Shown here piece by piece: positions 61,692 through 64,000 of a DNA stretch of 64,000 nt; position 1 is the stretch's first letter; every line of letters starts with the position of its first letter. A program made the position numbers and the translations under genes. The notes beneath the pieces are model-generated. The model was not told where the DNA came from and searched no databases. It saw only the letters and a list, made by a program, of their open reading frames with translations. Origin of the DNA: Flavobacteriaceae bacterium (GTDB lineage Bacteria > Bacteroidota > Bacteroidia > Flavobacteriales > Flavobacteriaceae); assembly GCA_025800395.1 (NCBI GenBank), contig JAOXRU010000576.1:1-64000 (forward strand). Reading direction: 5' to 3'.

Positions 61692-61880
61692 AACGTGAGT
61701 TCGATATAACTTACGCACACAGTTTATTTTGATTTTCTTAGGCTAGGCGTGGCTTTGAAGGGCTATTTATTGGGGTAATTTTGAGCTAGAAATGGTATTG
61801 TGTTTTAAGCTGCGCCTTTTCAATCCAAATTTCACTATTTATAATGCTTCTGTGAAGATAATTTATATAGAACTGACGTT
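61692..61880 (+). mobile_element. MITE-like dispersed repeat, copy E (reference copy)
   Basis: AACGTGAGTTCGATATAA...TTATATAGAACTGACGTT terminal inverted repeats; flanked by AATCT on both sides. Confidence 0.85.
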
Positions 61881-61920
61881 AATCTATCTGGTTTTCATAA
61901 AAATGCACTAGATTTATAAG

Positions 61921-63060
61921 ATGATAAACAAACGCTTGTTGATAAAAAATTTGCTAGCACATAATGACGAGAACAGTTTTTATGACAAAAAGCGGCATCT
62001 CAATATAAGTGTGCAAGAAGGCAAAGCAAAATTTTTGAAGCATGTATGTGCTTTGTCCAATTCTAACCCAAACAACAGCTCTTACATTGTTATTGGGGTT
62101 GAAGATAACGACAATCAAATAGTAGGTGTAGATTTTTTTGACGATAGTAAAATTCAGAATTTAATCAATGCCTATTTAACCAATCCTCCTTTGGTAGCTT
62201 ACGAAAACATTAGGTTTCCCGATTTACCCAAGGGAAAAGTAGTGGGTTTGGTAAGCATTCGCTCTTTGGGGGAACTGTGTTCTTTACGCAAAAATGTATG
62301 GAAATACTATGGAGGGATGGTGTTTTTTCGGGAGGGAAGTACGAGCAAGCCCCGCAGTGTGGATGTAGACTTGCTGGATTACAATTCGGAGCTGGTTGCA
62401 AGGATAGAGCAGAATGCCAAAAACAATATCGAATACACTTTGGATGGTGTAATCGATTTTCTCAACAACCGACACAAAGATTTGGAATCCTACTACAAGG
62501 TATTTAAAGAGCAGTTTGTGGTGTGCTGGGCAGGCATTCGAAAAGTAGTGAAGCAGCAAACTTACTATTCTAGAGTAGATATAGAGTTGATCAATGAGCA
62601 GGTGCAGCTTTTTTATTCGGCTTTGGATGAGGTACGCATCGAATATGACCAAAACCTATTCAAAATCACAGAGTATGTACAGCTTGGATTGGGGAAGCGA
62701 CAAAAGTACTATCCGTTGGAGGAGGTGCAGATTGAATTTTCGGAAAATGGTAGTTATCAGATCCAAAGCAAGCTCTTGTTTGAGCCTCCGCAATTTGAGA
62801 AAAAGCAGTTGTTTCATATCTACAATGCCAATAACAGCCTGTTGGGTAAGATACAAAAAGGGATTCCTTTGCAGGCAGGAGAGCAAGAACAGATGAAGCT
62901 GTTGCCTGCTTCTTTGTTGATCTGTTACCTCAATGGTTTTGAAGACGCCATACAGCAGTTGGAAGCGCATCGATCTGTTATAAAAATGCAATTTCCTCAG
63001 GTGTATATCGCCCTCAAGGAAGCCTTGCGCGTATTGCGAAAGCTCCGATATAGTGGGTAG
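61921..63060 (+). CDS. ATP-binding protein with AlbA_2-type putative DNA-binding domain
   Basis: FLKHVCALSNSNPNNSSYIVIGVEDNDNQIVGVDFFDDSKIQNLINAYLTNPP..FREGSTSKP. Confidence 0.75.
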   Translation: MINKRLLIKNLLAHNDENSFYDKKRHLNISVQEGKAKFLKHVCALSNSNPNNSSYIVIGVEDNDNQIVGVDFFDDSKIQNLINAYLTNPPLVAYENIRFPDLPKGKVVGLVSIRSLGELCSLRKNVWKYYGGMVFFREGSTSKPRSVDVDLLDYNSELVARIEQNAKNNIEYTLDGVIDFLNNRHKDLESYYKVFKEQFVVCWAGIRKVVKQQTYYSRVDIELINEQVQLFYSALDEVRIEYDQNLFKITEYVQLGLGKRQKYYPLEEVQIEFSENGSYQIQSKLLFEPPQFEKKQLFHIYNANNSLLGKIQKGIPLQAGEQEQMKLLPASLLICYLNGFEDAIQQLEAHRSVIKMQFPQVYIALKEALRVLRKLRYSG

Positions 63061-63104
63061 CCTTTGGGAATTGCGGACAAAAAAGACTGATTTCTAAAGA
63101 TGAT

Positions 63105-64000
63105 TTAGGCTACTTTTGACGATTTTATAGGGTTTACTCCTGTTTTTTCTAGTTGTTTTTGCATTTGTTTTACGGTAAGCGTGCTGCCGTCGTGGCTCCA
63201 GCCAGGAGGTCCAAAAACATACATAAACTTATGGAGCCAATTTTTAGACTTTTTAGTATCTGCCCAAATGTTTTGGTATTCGTGCATAAGAATATTCCAA
63301 GGGTTGTAGGAATTTGGTGGGGTGGTAACGCCATAGGCGATATCGATATTTTCGTCCAGTTCTTTCCAGGTACCAAACATTCTATCGAAGATATTGAGAA
63401 AACCACCATGGTTTTTGTCCATATAGGCAATGTTTTTGGCGTGGTGTACCTGATGCATGGTGTGGGTATTGAGTATTTTGTCTAAAAACCCAAGTTTTGG
63501 AATGTAAACAGTATGCAGCTGAAATTGCCAGAGTGCTTCTATTCCAAGACAAACCACTACCATTGGAGGTGGAAAACCTATAGCAACAATCCACATATAA
63601 AACAGAGGTTTGTATAAAATAGTAAACCAACCATTGCGTACAGCTGTTCCCAAATTGAAGTGGTCGGAGGAATGATGCACAATATGTGCTGCCCACAAAA
63701 AGCGAATCACATGGTTTTGTCGGTGAAACCAATAATAGGTAAAGTCGTCTAAAAACTGACAAGCTAGCCATACATACCAGGCATATCCAAAAGACTCCCA
63801 GCCCATAATATTGGTGCGTACACCATCTACAATAGGATTGCATAGTTCGTACACAAAATTGAAGATAACAATGGCCGATATTGTTTTTATTAATGGTGCA
63901 AGCAAGGCAGATCCGACACCCATAAATAGACTAGCGCCCAAATCTTTCCACTGGTATAAATCTTTCTTTTTACTGTTTTTGCTATATGTTAATTCTACTA
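63105..64000 (-). CDS. Sterol desaturase family protein (partial, runs off the window)
   Basis: Histidine boxes FHRQNHVIRFLWAAHIVHHSSDHFN and HTMHQVHHAKN; reading frame continues open to the window end (..VELTYSKNSKKKDLYQWKDLG). Confidence 0.9.
   Translation of the reverse strand, partial: VELTYSKNSKKKDLYQWKDLGASLFMGVGSALLAPLIKTISAIVIFNFVYELCNPIVDGVRTNIMGWESFGYAWYVWLACQFLDDFTYYWFHRQNHVIRFLWAAHIVHHSSDHFNLGTAVRNGWFTILYKPLFYMWIVAIGFPPPMVVVCLGIEALWQFQLHTVYIPKLGFLDKILNTHTMHQVHHAKNIAYMDKNHGGFLNIFDRMFGTWKELDENIDIAYGVTTPPNSYNPWNILMHEYQNIWADTKKSKNWLHKFMYVFGPPGWSHDGSTLTVKQMQKQLEKTGVNPIKSSKVA

Overview
Chromosomal segment from a Flavobacteriaceae-like Bacteroidota genome. Supporting signs are TAnnTTTG promoter elements, a GLPGLI protein, the Bat operon, an IPExxxVDY protein and GH92. 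Most of the window is conserved housekeeping or accessory genes: glnK-amt-porin; a two-component system; rraA; an aminotransferase/GNAT/GH92 cluster; AddA/AddB-like nucleases split by kbl and ompA; sod; a carboxypeptidase-regulatory outer-membrane protein with GLPGLI; purN-rnhA-pfkB-purF-like; acpP-fabF-rnc-pyk; pheS; dinB; carbonic anhydrase-SulP; moxR-DUF58-BatA-E; an SDR; a Cys-rich lipoprotein; an AlbA-like ATP-binding protein; and a sterol desaturase running off the end. The most interesting material is non-coding. (1) Four copies of a roughly 70-nt promoter-core-terminator unit on the minus strand, three of them clustered at 30.96-31.74 kb, look like a multicopy small-RNA family. (2) A dispersed MITE-like element of about 150-190 bp with AACGTGAGTTCGATATAA terminal inverted repeats has six full or partial copies; two of them bracket a decayed toxin-like domain with an intact, ATGA-coupled lipoprotein. 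(3) Several structured intergenic elements, helically phased direct-repeat operators, a possible cassette-like HAD gene, an IVP/four-helix-bundle pseudogene inside the moxR-bat cluster, and a 36-aa membrane peptide missing from the ORF track. No tRNA, rRNA or CRISPR array was recognised. All family names come from reading the translations; no database search was run.
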